From Gammaproteobacteria bacterium (GTDB lineage Bacteria; Pseudomonadota; Gammaproteobacteria; Enterobacterales; Psychrobiaceae): a stretch of DNA of 64,000 nt. The notes under the pieces are model-generated. The model was not told the origin of the DNA and ran no database searches. It saw only the letters and a list, made by a program, of their open reading frames with translations. The stretch covers positions 84,017-148,016 of the forward strand of contig JABSRT010000012.1 in NCBI GenBank assembly GCA_013214945.1, read 5' to 3'. Of the stretch, positions 16,505 to 25,269 are shown one piece after another. Both the position numbers and the translations under genes were made by a program. The first letter of the stretch is position 1; each line of letters opens with the position of its first letter.

Positions 16505-18613
16505 ATGGATATTAAAGCCAAATTCGCACAAATATTTGCAGACAATATAGCTGTCATTAAAGGCATCGGTACTCCGCTGTTCGTGTTAGCGGCACTTGGC
16601 ATGGTTATTTTACCGATGCCAACATTTTTACTTGATGTGTTGTTTGCCTTTAATATCTCATTATCTTTGGTGGTGCTATTAGTTGCAATTTATGCACTGC
16701 GCCCGCTTGATTTTGCTTCTTTTCCCAGTGTACTGCTTATTGCGACGTTATTACGATTGGCATTGAATGTCGCGTCGACCCGGTTGGTTTTGCTCGAAGG
16801 CCATGAAGGGGGAGATGCCGCAGGAAAGGTTATTGAAGCCTTTGGTTCTGTGGTTATTGGCGGAAATTATGCAGTTGGTTTAGTGGTTTTTTTGATTCTG
16901 GTAATTATTAATTTTGCGGTAGTAACAAAAGGTGCAGGTCGAATAGCAGAGGTCAGCGCGCGCTTTACCCTCGACGCGATGCCAGGCAAACAAATGGCGA
17001 TAGATGCCGATTTAAATGCCGGTATTATTGATCAAGAACAAGCACGTGACCGTCGTAGTGAAGTAACTCGCGAAGCTGATTTTTATGGCTCGATGGACGG
17101 CGCCTCTAAATTTGTAAAAGGCGACGCGATAGCGGGCATGCTTATTTTGGTGATCAATATCGTTGGCGGTTTTGTGATTGGCATGGTCCAGCATGGATTA
17201 ACACTTAATGAAGCGATTGAAATCTATACTCTATTAACCATTGGTGATGGTTTGGTCGCACAAATACCTTCTTTATTATTGTCAATCGCTGCAGCGTTAA
17301 TGGTAACCCGCCAAAATGAAGCAAAATCAATGGGCACCATTGTTTTTAATCAAATGCTCAAAGATCCTAAGGCATTGATAGTTGCAGGAGGGGTGTTATT
17401 TACCATGGGCGTTGTGCCTGGAATGCCTCATTTTGCCTTTTTGTCGATGGCCAGCCTTAGTCTGGGTATTGGTTATTTGATCCATAAAAAAGGCAATGCA
17501 GTCACTGATGTAACAGCTGTTAGTGCTGCAGGTGCTGATGGTGCAGGGGCAAAACGAGCGGCTGAACCGGTCAAAGAACTTAGCTGGGATGATGTTAGCC
17601 AAGTTGATGTTATTGGACTTGAAGTGGGTTATCGATTGATCCCGTTGGTCGACATCAGTCAAAGTGGCGAATTACTGTCGCGGATAAAAGGGGTGCGAAA
17701 AAAACTATCGCAGGAATTTGGTTTCCTAGTGCCAGCCGTTCATATCCGAGATAATTTAGATTTAAATGCTAATACTTACCGTATTTCATTGATGGGCGTA
17801 ACAATTGGTGAAGCTGAAATTCGCCATGATAATGAGCTAGCAATTAACCCAGGTCAAGTGTTTGGGACTATTGAAGGGGCTAAAACGACTGATCCTGCCT
17901 TTGGTTTAGAAGCCGTGTGGATTAAGCCAGAGCAACGAGAACATGCACAAACGCTGGGGTATACCGTGGTGGATGCCGCAACGGTCGTTGCTACTCACAT
18001 GAGTCAACTGTTAACGAATAACGCAGCCCAATTATTAGGCCATGAAGAAGTTCAGAATTTATTGGATATTTTACAACGTCAGTATCCAAAGCTCGTTGAA
18101 GGTTTGATCCCCGATACACTGTCATTAGGCGTTGTGGTTAAGGTGTTACAAAATTTATTACATGAAGGGGTTCCGATCCGGGATTTACGAACTATAGTAC
18201 AGACCTTGGTAGAGTATGGGGTTCGTAGTCAAGAACCTGACGTATTAACAGCGGCAATACGTATCGCATTGAAACGATTAATAGTACAAGAAATCAATGG
18301 TGTAGGTGATGAGTTATCTGTGATAACCTTAGCACCAGATCTGGAACAGATGTTGCATCAATCTATGCAAACCTCCGGTGGCGATGCTGCTGGCATGGAG
18401 CCTGGACTGGCGGAACGCTTGCAAAGCTCACTCGTACAGGCGACAGAACAATTAGAGCTTGAAGGTATGCCTGCAATCCTGTTAACTTCAGGAGTATTAC
18501 GTGCAACGCTTTCAAGGTTTGTAAAAAATACTATCCCTGGTTTAAGTGTGTTGTCTTATCAGGAAATACCCGATGACAAACAAATAAAAATTGTTAGTTC
18601 GGTCGGGCAATAG
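16505..18613 (+). CDS. flhA: FlhA, flagellar export gate protein
   Basis: FlhA forms the nonameric export gate ring and docks chaperone-substrate complexes. The 702-residue form chosen here matches the family length. It has about eight N-terminal membrane segments, the FHIPEP signature region (RIAEVSARFTLDAMPGKQMAID, of which FTLDAMPGKQ is diagnostic) and a large cytoplasmic domain ending in the conserved YQEIPDDKQIKIVSSVG. The frame opens at 16439, but that ATG precedes the predicted transcription start, so ATG 16505 is preferred. It begins the flhA-flhF-flhG-fliA-che unit. Confidence 0.96.
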   Translation: MDIKAKFAQIFADNIAVIKGIGTPLFVLAALGMVILPMPTFLLDVLFAFNISLSLVVLLVAIYALRPLDFASFPSVLLIATLLRLALNVASTRLVLLEGHEGGDAAGKVIEAFGSVVIGGNYAVGLVVFLILVIINFAVVTKGAGRIAEVSARFTLDAMPGKQMAIDADLNAGIIDQEQARDRRSEVTREADFYGSMDGASKFVKGDAIAGMLILVINIVGGFVIGMVQHGLTLNEAIEIYTLLTIGDGLVAQIPSLLLSIAAALMVTRQNEAKSMGTIVFNQMLKDPKALIVAGGVLFTMGVVPGMPHFAFLSMASLSLGIGYLIHKKGNAVTDVTAVSAAGADGAGAKRAAEPVKELSWDDVSQVDVIGLEVGYRLIPLVDISQSGELLSRIKGVRKKLSQEFGFLVPAVHIRDNLDLNANTYRISLMGVTIGEAEIRHDNELAINPGQVFGTIEGAKTTDPAFGLEAVWIKPEQREHAQTLGYTVVDAATVVATHMSQLLTNNAAQLLGHEEVQNLLDILQRQYPKLVEGLIPDTLSLGVVVKVLQNLLHEGVPIRDLRTIVQTLVEYGVRSQEPDVLTAAIRIALKRLIVQEINGVGDELSVITLAPDLEQMLHQSMQTSGGDAAGMEPGLAERLQSSLVQATEQLELEGMPAILLTSGVLRATLSRFVKNTIPGLSVLSYQEIPDDKQIKIVSSVGQ

Positions 18614-18627
18614 TTTGAGGTATTACA

Positions 18628-20214
18628 GTGAAAATTAAACGCTTTTTTGCAAAAGACATTCGTTCAGCATTGGATGAAATTAAGGTCGCGTTAGGTCCTG
18701 ACGCCATCATTATGTCTAATAAAAAAGTGGATGGCGGGGTTGAAATAGTGGCTGCCGTTGATGACGATAATATTGCTGCGATCCCTAAAAGTACCGTTCA
18801 TGGGGCTAATAAGGCGCCTGGGAAGTCAGATTTAAATCCCTTTGCTAACATTGCTAAAAATCAGCCAGTGGGTGTTAAGGCTGCTCCGGCCGCTAATTTA
18901 AGTGCTAATGCAACTAGTAATACAAGTGCAATGGCGAAGCCTGGTACGCGTGAAGTTATCGATGATCAAGTTTCTTTATCAGGGTTTCAAGAGCGGTTAG
19001 TTAAGCAACAAATACAGGTTCAAGCAGAGCAATTTCTTGCGAAGGATCGCACACCTATCGCTAATCCTAATTTAAGTAACCGCCAGTCAGGTAAATACGA
19101 GTCGGTGATGACCCCGCTTGAGCGGCGCCAACCTGATAGCCACAGCCCATTACCAGAGTGGGCTAAAACGGGCACGATGGCGCCGCAGGTACCGAACAAT
19201 CAAGTCAATACCACTGGATTTAATCATCAGGGACAAAGTCAGTTTAGTGCGACTCAAGCGAGTTCACTTGGTGTTGATGGCAATAATCAGGCGATTGATC
19301 AGTTGCGCCAAGAAATGGCATCAATGCGCCAGTTATTACAACATCAGGTTAATGGGCTGGTAAGCCAAGATGTTGCGCGGCGTGATCCTACTCGCTCAAT
19401 ATTGTCGACCCAGTTAGTGGATGCTGGTTTTGATGTCGCTATTGCCGAACAATTGGTGCTTGATATTCCCCCTAATAGCGCGCTCGAAACCGCTAAGCAA
19501 GCAATTGCTAATTCTATCTTTAAACGTTTATTGAGCACTAATAATGACGTGATAGAGCAAGGTGGGGTCGTGGCATTACTTGGGCCTACAGGTGTTGGGA
19601 AAACCACGACGATTGCTAAATTAGCCGCACGTTATGCAATGGCTTATGGTAGTGAGCAAGTGGCATTAATTACCACTGACAGTTATCGTATTGGTGCTTT
19701 CGAGCAACTTAATACCTACGGGAAAATTTTGGGTTGTCCGGTCAAAGTGGCTAAAGATGCACAACAATTAGCTGATGCGCTGTACCAGTTACGCAATAAG
19801 CGATTGGTGCTTATCGATACTGCTGGCATGGGACAGCGTGATTTACGACTGAGTGAGCAATTATCTACCTTAGTTAATAGCAGTCATGTTAATATTCGTA
19901 GTTATTTAGTCTTGCCGGCAACTGCACAACGTAAAGTTCTGCAAGAAGCAATAGAACAATTTAGAAAAATCCCGATAGCCGGGTGTATCATAACTAAAAT
20001 GGACGAAGCATTAGGGGCCGGTGAGGTAATAAGTGTTGCTATTGGCAATTCCTTACCGATAGGATATGTTACTAATGGTCAGCGCGTTCCTGAGGATATC
20101 GGTGTAGTTGATATCAATGCATTAGTTAACGGCGTTATAGAACAGCTAGGCAACGATGGCAAACAACAAAACTTTGCGTCGTCGCCAGCACAATTTGTTA
20201 GTTTTAACAGGTAG
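18628..20214 (+). CDS. flhF: FlhF, SRP-type GTPase for polar flagellar placement
   Basis: FlhF marks the cell pole for flagellar assembly in polar flagellates. The 528-residue protein has a basic N-terminal B domain (MKIKRFFAKDIRSALDEIK), a low-complexity linker to about residue 250, and an SRP-like NG domain. That domain has GPTGVGKT at 319-326, DTAG at 397-400 and TKMDE at 456-460. It starts with GTG at 18628 after GAGG and is 8 bases before flhG, its functional antagonist. Presence of the pair predicts one or few polar flagella. Confidence 0.96.
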   Translation: MKIKRFFAKDIRSALDEIKVALGPDAIIMSNKKVDGGVEIVAAVDDDNIAAIPKSTVHGANKAPGKSDLNPFANIAKNQPVGVKAAPAANLSANATSNTSAMAKPGTREVIDDQVSLSGFQERLVKQQIQVQAEQFLAKDRTPIANPNLSNRQSGKYESVMTPLERRQPDSHSPLPEWAKTGTMAPQVPNNQVNTTGFNHQGQSQFSATQASSLGVDGNNQAIDQLRQEMASMRQLLQHQVNGLVSQDVARRDPTRSILSTQLVDAGFDVAIAEQLVLDIPPNSALETAKQAIANSIFKRLLSTNNDVIEQGGVVALLGPTGVGKTTTIAKLAARYAMAYGSEQVALITTDSYRIGAFEQLNTYGKILGCPVKVAKDAQQLADALYQLRNKRLVLIDTAGMGQRDLRLSEQLSTLVNSSHVNIRSYLVLPATAQRKVLQEAIEQFRKIPIAGCIITKMDEALGAGEVISVAIGNSLPIGYVTNGQRVPEDIGVVDINALVNGVIEQLGNDGKQQNFASSPAQFVSFNR

Positions 20215-20222
20215 GCAAATAC

Positions 20223-21092
20223 GTGGATCAAGCAAGCGGTTTAAGAAAAATGAATCAGTCAAAAATGATTAAAGTTATCGCAATTACAGGCGGAAAAGGT
20301 GGCGTTGGTAAAACCAATGTTTCACTTAACATGGCAGTAGCTCTTGCTGAGCAAGGTAAAAAAGTCATGGTATTAGATGCCGATCTTGGTTTAGCGAATG
20401 TTGATGTGATGCTAGGTTTACGTGCCGAAAGAAATTTATCGCATGTATTATCGGGCGAGTGTGAACTCGATGACGTCATTATTCACGGCCCTAAAGGTAT
20501 TTTTATTATTCCTGCCACTTCAGGTTCGCAGAGTATGGTCGAGCTTTCTCCGGCACAACATGCTGGTTTAATTCGTGCTTTTAGTGAAATGAGAACCGAA
20601 TTTGATATCTTGATAGTCGATACTGCCGCAGGCATATCCGATATGGTATTGAGCTTTTCACGAGCAGCACAAGACGTTGTCGCGGTAGTTTGTGACGAGC
20701 CTGCTTCAATTACAGATGCGTATGCCTTAATTAAGTTGCTTAGTCGTGAGCACGGCGTGTTTAGAATTAAAGTTGTGGCCAATATGGTTCGCAACTTACG
20801 CGAAGGACAAGAATTGTTTGCCAAGCTGACACGAGTCACTGATCGCTTTTTAGATGTCGCGTTAGAATTATCAGCGATTATTCCTTTTGATGAAAATGTC
20901 CGTCGTTCAGTGCGTAAACAAAAGTTGGTGGTTGAAACATTTCCACAGTCACCGGCAAGTTTGGCCTATAAAAAATTAGCAAGCAAGGTCGATAGCTGGC
21001 CGATTCCTAGTCAGCCAGGTGGCCATTTAGAGTTTTTCATTGAGCAGTTAGTGCGCAATAATCAACCACATAGAGATGCCTTTGGTGAATAA
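20223..21092 (+). CDS. flhG: FlhG (FleN), MinD-like flagellar number regulator
   Basis: FlhG is a ParA/MinD-family ATPase that limits flagellar number by restraining FlhF and the master regulator. The 289 residues include the deviant Walker A KGGVGKT at 25-31, LDADLGLANVDVMLGL, and the switch region DTAAGIS. The N terminus before the ATPase domain includes the DQASGLRKMN-type activation helix that stimulates FlhF GTPase in Vibrio-type proteins. It starts with GTG at 20223 and overlaps fliA at its 3' end. Confidence 0.95.
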   Translation: MDQASGLRKMNQSKMIKVIAITGGKGGVGKTNVSLNMAVALAEQGKKVMVLDADLGLANVDVMLGLRAERNLSHVLSGECELDDVIIHGPKGIFIIPATSGSQSMVELSPAQHAGLIRAFSEMRTEFDILIVDTAAGISDMVLSFSRAAQDVVAVVCDEPASITDAYALIKLLSREHGVFRIKVVANMVRNLREGQELFAKLTRVTDRFLDVALELSAIIPFDENVRRSVRKQKLVVETFPQSPASLAYKKLASKVDSWPIPSQPGGHLEFFIEQLVRNNQPHRDAFGE

Positions 21093-21807
21093 AGTGGCAG
21101 CGGCTTATCGCAACTCATACCATAATGACGATCAACTCGTTATGAGTCATGCTGGTTTAGTCAAAAAAATTGCCCATCACCTTAAAGGTCGGTTACCAGC
21201 AAATGTTCAACTGGATGATTTAATTCAATCAGGCATGATCGGGTTATTGGAAGCGGCTAAAAACTTTAATGCGAACAAAGGGGCTAGTTTCGAAACCTTT
21301 GCTGGCATTAGGATCCGGGGCGCTATGCTTGACGATATTCGCCGTGGTGATTGGGTTCCTCGTTCCGTTCATCGTAATAATCGAGCGGTGCTTGCAGCTA
21401 TCGATAGTTTGGAAAAAGAGCTGGGTCGACCGGCTCAGGATTATGAAATTTCAGAAAAGTTGGGAATAAGTCTAGACGAATATGCTCAAATGCTTAATGA
21501 TATAGTATCAGGAAAAATAATAGGCATTGAAGACCTAGGTGTTTCTGAAGATGTGATTGTCGCCGATGGTGATCAATCGCATAATGAATCATTTAATGTA
21601 ATGGCATCAGATCGTTTTCAATCGGCATTAGCGCAAGCTATTAGTGGATTACCTGAAAAGGAAGCGCTTGTGTTATCGTTATATTATGATGAGGAATTAA
21701 ACCTAAAGGAAATAGGGCAAGTATTAAGTGTAAGTGAGTCGAGGGTTAGTCAAATCCACTCGCAAGCAGTAATCAGATTAAAGCAACGTCTGCGTGAATG
21801 GAATTGA
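21085..21807 (+). CDS. fliA: FliA, sigma-28 flagellar sigma factor
   Basis: FliA directs RNA polymerase to late flagellar genes. The 240-residue protein carries region 2 (LDDLIQSGMIGLLEAAKNF, FETFAGIRIRGAMLDDIRRGDW), region 3 and region 4 (LKEIGQVLSVSESRVSQIHSQA). The frame opens at ATG 21076, but that codon has no ribosome site. GTG 21085 lies 9 bases past an AGAG and gives MNK-, the start seen in Vibrio FliA, so it is preferred. The start overlaps the end of flhG. No clear sigma-28 promoter was recognised inside this window. Confidence 0.94.
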   Translation: MNKVAAAYRNSYHNDDQLVMSHAGLVKKIAHHLKGRLPANVQLDDLIQSGMIGLLEAAKNFNANKGASFETFAGIRIRGAMLDDIRRGDWVPRSVHRNNRAVLAAIDSLEKELGRPAQDYEISEKLGISLDEYAQMLNDIVSGKIIGIEDLGVSEDVIVADGDQSHNESFNVMASDRFQSALAQAISGLPEKEALVLSLYYDEELNLKEIGQVLSVSESRVSQIHSQAVIRLKQRLREWN

Positions 21808-21845
21808 TTGCATAAGGACAATGCAGTTATAAATTGGAGAATATT

Positions 21846-22232
21846 TTGGATAAAAAAATGAAAATCTTGGTTGTTGATGATTTTTCAACCATGAGAAGAA
21901 TTATTAAAAACCTATTACGCGACCTGGGGTTAACAAACACCTTCGAAGCTGATGATGGTCAAACAGCCTTACCTATGCTTAAAGATGGTGATTTCGATTT
22001 TGTGGTAACGGATTGGAATATGCCTGGCATGCAGGGTATCGATTTGCTCAAGCATATTCGTGCCGATGACAGTTTGAAGCATTTACCAGTATTGATGGTA
22101 ACAGCTGAAGCCAAACGTGAACAAATTATTGCAGCAGCTCAGGCTGGTGTTAATGGTTACATTGTTAAACCTTTTACTGCGGGTACTTTAAAAGAGAAAC
22201 TCGATAAAATATTTCAGCGAATTGAGTCTTAA
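21846..22232 (+). CDS. cheY: CheY, chemotaxis response regulator
   Basis: CheY-P binds FliM and changes rotation. The 128-residue single receiver domain has D11-D12, phosphoacceptor D56 (VVTDWNMPG), the T/S switch (VTAEA) and the conserved lysine (VKPF). The best start is TTG at 21846, because GGAGA (21836-21840) lies 5 bases upstream and the product begins MDKKMK, like other polar-flagellate CheY proteins. ATG 21858 is too far from that site, and TTG 21834 precedes it. It lies 38 bases after fliA. Confidence 0.95.
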   Translation: MDKKMKILVVDDFSTMRRIIKNLLRDLGLTNTFEADDGQTALPMLKDGDFDFVVTDWNMPGMQGIDLLKHIRADDSLKHLPVLMVTAEAKREQIIAAAQAGVNGYIVKPFTAGTLKEKLDKIFQRIES

Positions 22233-22243
22233 CCAACATATTA

Positions 22244-22993
22244 ATGGATATAAATATGGATGATGAAAAGCTTTCGCACATTTCGTTAGAACAGGCAAAT
22301 CAGTTAGTTACTTTACTGGGACAGGGAAATGTTACCAGTGCTAACGAATTGTTTGAAGAACTCAGCCGAAATATGCAACAAGAACTTTTTGAAGAAATCG
22401 GTAAAGTCACTAGGCAGCTACATGATTCTGTAGTTGACTTTAGTTTAGATGACAGTTTTTCTTCAATGGTCAATTCTTCTTTGCCCGACGCTAAAGAGAG
22501 ACTGTTATATGTTGTTGATATGACAGCTAAAGCAGCCACTCAAACGATGGATGCTGTTGATGATTGTATCCCGTTAGCCCAAAAACACCGGGAGCAGGTT
22601 GTTCAAATTCAACCGTCTTGGGAGCGTTTAAAAAGTTGCAAGATTAAGGTTGGCGAGTTTCGTGAGCTAAGAGAAAAACTTGATCAATACTTTACTGAAT
22701 CAGTTTCTGATGCCGAAATATTGAATAGCAAACTTAACGAGATTTTATTAGCCCAAGGCTTCCAAGATCTTACTGGTCAAGTATTATATAAAATTTCAGA
22801 TTTAGTCCAAGATGTTGAAGAAAATCTCATTAATTTGCTAAAAGTATTTGGTCAGCACCAAGATAATACCGTGGTTGAGCGAATTGATAATTGTATAATT
22901 GCTGATGGTCCTGTAGTGCCTAGTGCTAAACAACACGATGTGGTCTCAGGGCAGGATGAAGTTGATGATTTACTTTCTAGCCTTGGTTTTTAA
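22244..22993 (+). CDS. cheZ: CheZ, CheY-P phosphatase
   Basis: CheZ removes the phosphate from CheY. The 249 residues are mainly a long helical hairpin. The catalytic segment GFQDLTGQV supplies D175 and Q179, equivalent to E. coli D143 and Q147. The last residues, DEVDDLLSSLGF, are the tether that binds CheY-P. ATG 22256 is an alternative start; neither has a strong ribosome site. It lies 11 bases after cheY and 14 before cheA. Confidence 0.96.
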   Translation: MDINMDDEKLSHISLEQANQLVTLLGQGNVTSANELFEELSRNMQQELFEEIGKVTRQLHDSVVDFSLDDSFSSMVNSSLPDAKERLLYVVDMTAKAATQTMDAVDDCIPLAQKHREQVVQIQPSWERLKSCKIKVGEFRELREKLDQYFTESVSDAEILNSKLNEILLAQGFQDLTGQVLYKISDLVQDVEENLINLLKVFGQHQDNTVVERIDNCIIADGPVVPSAKQHDVVSGQDEVDDLLSSLGF

Positions 22994-23007
22994 AAGGACA
23001 CTAACCT

Positions 23008-25146
23008 ATGTCGTTTGATGTCGATGAAGATATACTCCAGGACTTCTTAATTGAAGCTGGTGAAATATTAGAATTATTGCAGGAACAGTTGGTTGAATTA
23101 GAAAATAACCCGCATGATTCGGAACTACTTAATGCTATATTCCGGGGATTCCATACCATTAAAGGTGGTGCTGGTTTCATGGGGGTGAAAGACCTAGTCG
23201 ATGTCTGTCATGGCGCCGAGAATATCTTTGATTTATTACGAACGAATCAGCGCAGTGTCTCGGCTGAACTAATGGATGTCATACTAGAAGGTCTTGATAG
23301 TATTAATGACATGTTTACCTTAGTTCAGGCGCGAGAGCCTATTTCACCTGCAGAGCCGCAATTACTTGCTGAACTTGCGCGATTAAGCCATCCGGAAGGC
23401 AGTGAATCAGCCGCGGCTGCACCTGAACAGAAAGTGGTTTCGCAAGACGTTGCAACGAGTGATGAGGAAATATCTGATGACGAGTTTGAATCATTACTCG
23501 ATGAACTTCATCAGGCAAAACCTGCAGCAGCTGTTAGTTCAACAAGTGTAAGTTCAAGTTCAGATCAAGAAATATCAGACGAAGAGTTTGAAGCTTTATT
23601 AGACGAATTACACGGTAATAAAAAACCAGAACCAGCGATTGTTCCTCCTGCTGGTGACGACATTTCAGACGAAGAATTTGAAGCTTTTCTTGATCAACTT
23701 CACGGTGCTAAGCAAGCGCCTAGCTCGGTTAATTCGATTGTTAAAAAAGTAAACGCACCGACAATCGCTGCCAGTGATAATGAAATCACCGACGCTGAAT
23801 TCGAGGCGATGCTTGATGAAATAGATAGTAAAAAGCAAGCAGCGGCTACAACTAAATCTGTTGTTAAAGCATCATTGCCTAAGCCTGCAGCTCCTGTATC
23901 TAAACCTAAACCAGCTGCACCTAAGGCTCCTGCACCTAAAGCCGCAGTTAGTGAGAAAAAATCGGGCGGTGCTTCTGCTCCGCCTAAAGCTGAAACTACC
24001 GTTCGTGTTGATACTGCCAGACTTGATGAAATTATGAACATGGTCGGTGAGTTGGTTTTAGTTCGTAATCGTTTGGTTAGCTTAGGTTTAGCCAGTGGCG
24101 ATGAAGAAATGTCTAAGGCTGTCGCGAATCTGGATATGGTTACTGCTGATCTGCAAGGATCAGTAATGAAGACTCGTATGCAACCAATCAAGAAGGTCTT
24201 TGGACGTTTCCCAAGGGTTGTTCGAGACATGGCCCGAAAACTGGAAAAAGAGATCACCTTAACCATGGTTGGTGAGGACACCGATCTGGATAAAAACTTG
24301 GTTGAGGCTTTGGCCGATCCCTTGGTTCACTTGGTGCGTAATTCAGTTGATCACGGTATTGAAATGCCTGATGATCGTGAAGCATCAGGCAAAACGCGTA
24401 ACGGCACCATTATATTGTCAGCCTCGCAAGAAGGCGATCACATTAAATTGTCGATTGTCGATGATGGCGCCGGCATGGATCCTGAGAAACTTAAGTCAAT
24501 TGCAATTACTCGTGGCGTACTCGACGAGGAATCTGCGGCTAGAATGTCTGATGAAGAAGCCTTTAATTTGATTTTTGCCCCAGGTTTTTCGACCAAAACA
24601 GAAATTTCTGATATTTCTGGTCGTGGTGTTGGCATGGATGTAGTGAAAACTAAAATCACCCAACTAAACGGTACGGTTAAGATAACGTCAGAAAGAGGTG
24701 TGGGCACCACATTAGATATCACGGTGCCATTGACCTTAGCAATTATGCCAACCTTAATGGTAACCATTGGTAAGCAGCCATTTGCTTTACCTTTGGCGGC
24801 AGTTAGCGAAATATTTAATTTAGATTTATCTAAGACTAATATGGTTGACGGTCGACAAACCATCGTCGTGCGCGGCAAAGCTATTCCATTATTTTATCTT
24901 GGTCAATGGCTAAATGTCGCAGGTTGTAACGATAAAAGCCAGGGCGGTCATGTCGTGATTGTTCAAATTGGTCCACAGCATGTCGGTTTTGTTGTTGATG
25001 GTCTCGTTGGACAAGAAGAAGTGGTCATTAAGCCGCTAGGTGCATTATTACACGGTACACCAGGTATCTCTGGTGCAACCATTACCAGTGATGGCAGTAT
25101 CGCGCTGATCATTGATATTGGCGGTCTGTTGAATAAATATGCATAA
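23008..25146 (+). CDS. cheA: CheA, chemotaxis histidine kinase with four acidic repeats in place of P2
   Basis: CheA relays receptor signals to CheY and CheB. The 712 residues begin with an Hpt (P1) domain with phosphorylated H49 (FHTIKGGAGF). Residues 154-273 hold four copies of a 15-residue motif ending in LLDELH or a variant, where a P2 domain would otherwise be. A Pro/Ala/Lys-rich linker to about 327 follows, then P3, the P4 kinase domain (N box RNSVDHG, DDGAGMD, GRGVGMD) and a CheW-like P5. It sits in the main che operon near parC and parP, whose Vibrio products bind a P1-P3 region of CheA called LID; equating the repeats with LID is my inference. Confidence 0.97.
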   Translation: MSFDVDEDILQDFLIEAGEILELLQEQLVELENNPHDSELLNAIFRGFHTIKGGAGFMGVKDLVDVCHGAENIFDLLRTNQRSVSAELMDVILEGLDSINDMFTLVQAREPISPAEPQLLAELARLSHPEGSESAAAAPEQKVVSQDVATSDEEISDDEFESLLDELHQAKPAAAVSSTSVSSSSDQEISDEEFEALLDELHGNKKPEPAIVPPAGDDISDEEFEAFLDQLHGAKQAPSSVNSIVKKVNAPTIAASDNEITDAEFEAMLDEIDSKKQAAATTKSVVKASLPKPAAPVSKPKPAAPKAPAPKAAVSEKKSGGASAPPKAETTVRVDTARLDEIMNMVGELVLVRNRLVSLGLASGDEEMSKAVANLDMVTADLQGSVMKTRMQPIKKVFGRFPRVVRDMARKLEKEITLTMVGEDTDLDKNLVEALADPLVHLVRNSVDHGIEMPDDREASGKTRNGTIILSASQEGDHIKLSIVDDGAGMDPEKLKSIAITRGVLDEESAARMSDEEAFNLIFAPGFSTKTEISDISGRGVGMDVVKTKITQLNGTVKITSERGVGTTLDITVPLTLAIMPTLMVTIGKQPFALPLAAVSEIFNLDLSKTNMVDGRQTIVVRGKAIPLFYLGQWLNVAGCNDKSQGGHVVIVQIGPQHVGFVVDGLVGQEEVVIKPLGALLHGTPGISGATITSDGSIALIIDIGGLLNKYA
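23467..23826 (+). repeat. Four acidic protein repeats in CheA linker
   Basis: The consensus (E/D)I(S/T)D-x-EFEx(L/F/M)LD(E/Q)(L/I)(H/D) occurs at CheA residues 154-168, 188-202, 218-232 and 259-273. The copies are separated by 15-26 residues of low-complexity linker. Spacing and codons differ, so these are diverged protein motifs, not a recent DNA duplication. Confidence 0.9.
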
Positions 25147-25160
25147 CTCGCTTTAGTATT

Positions 25161-25192
25161 GAGGACTTTACGCCTCAGTGGGTAAAGTTCTC
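25161..25192 (+). other. Hairpin between cheA and cheB
   Basis: GAGGACTTTAC (25161-25171) pairs with GTAAAGTTCTC (25182-25192) over 11 positions with one G-U pair and a 10-base loop. There is no T-run after it, so it is not a standard terminator. It lies 78 bases upstream of the cheB start and could be a processing or partial attenuation site. Confidence 0.45.
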
Positions 25193-25269
25193 AGCTGTGT
25201 GAGGTTATGATACTTCGCAATACTAACAACGTGTGTTATCAATATAATCGGTCGGAGGGTGACCTATTA

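Noticed and set aside
23700..24281. 193-residue minus-strand frame opposite cheA
   Set aside because: It overlaps the low-complexity repeats and linker of a clearly real cheA; it has no ribosome site and no recognisable motif.
25185..25210. Sigma-28 promoter ahead of cheB (TAAAGTTC)
   Set aside because: The -35-like TAAAGTTC is part of the hairpin and no GCCGATAA element follows at the right distance.
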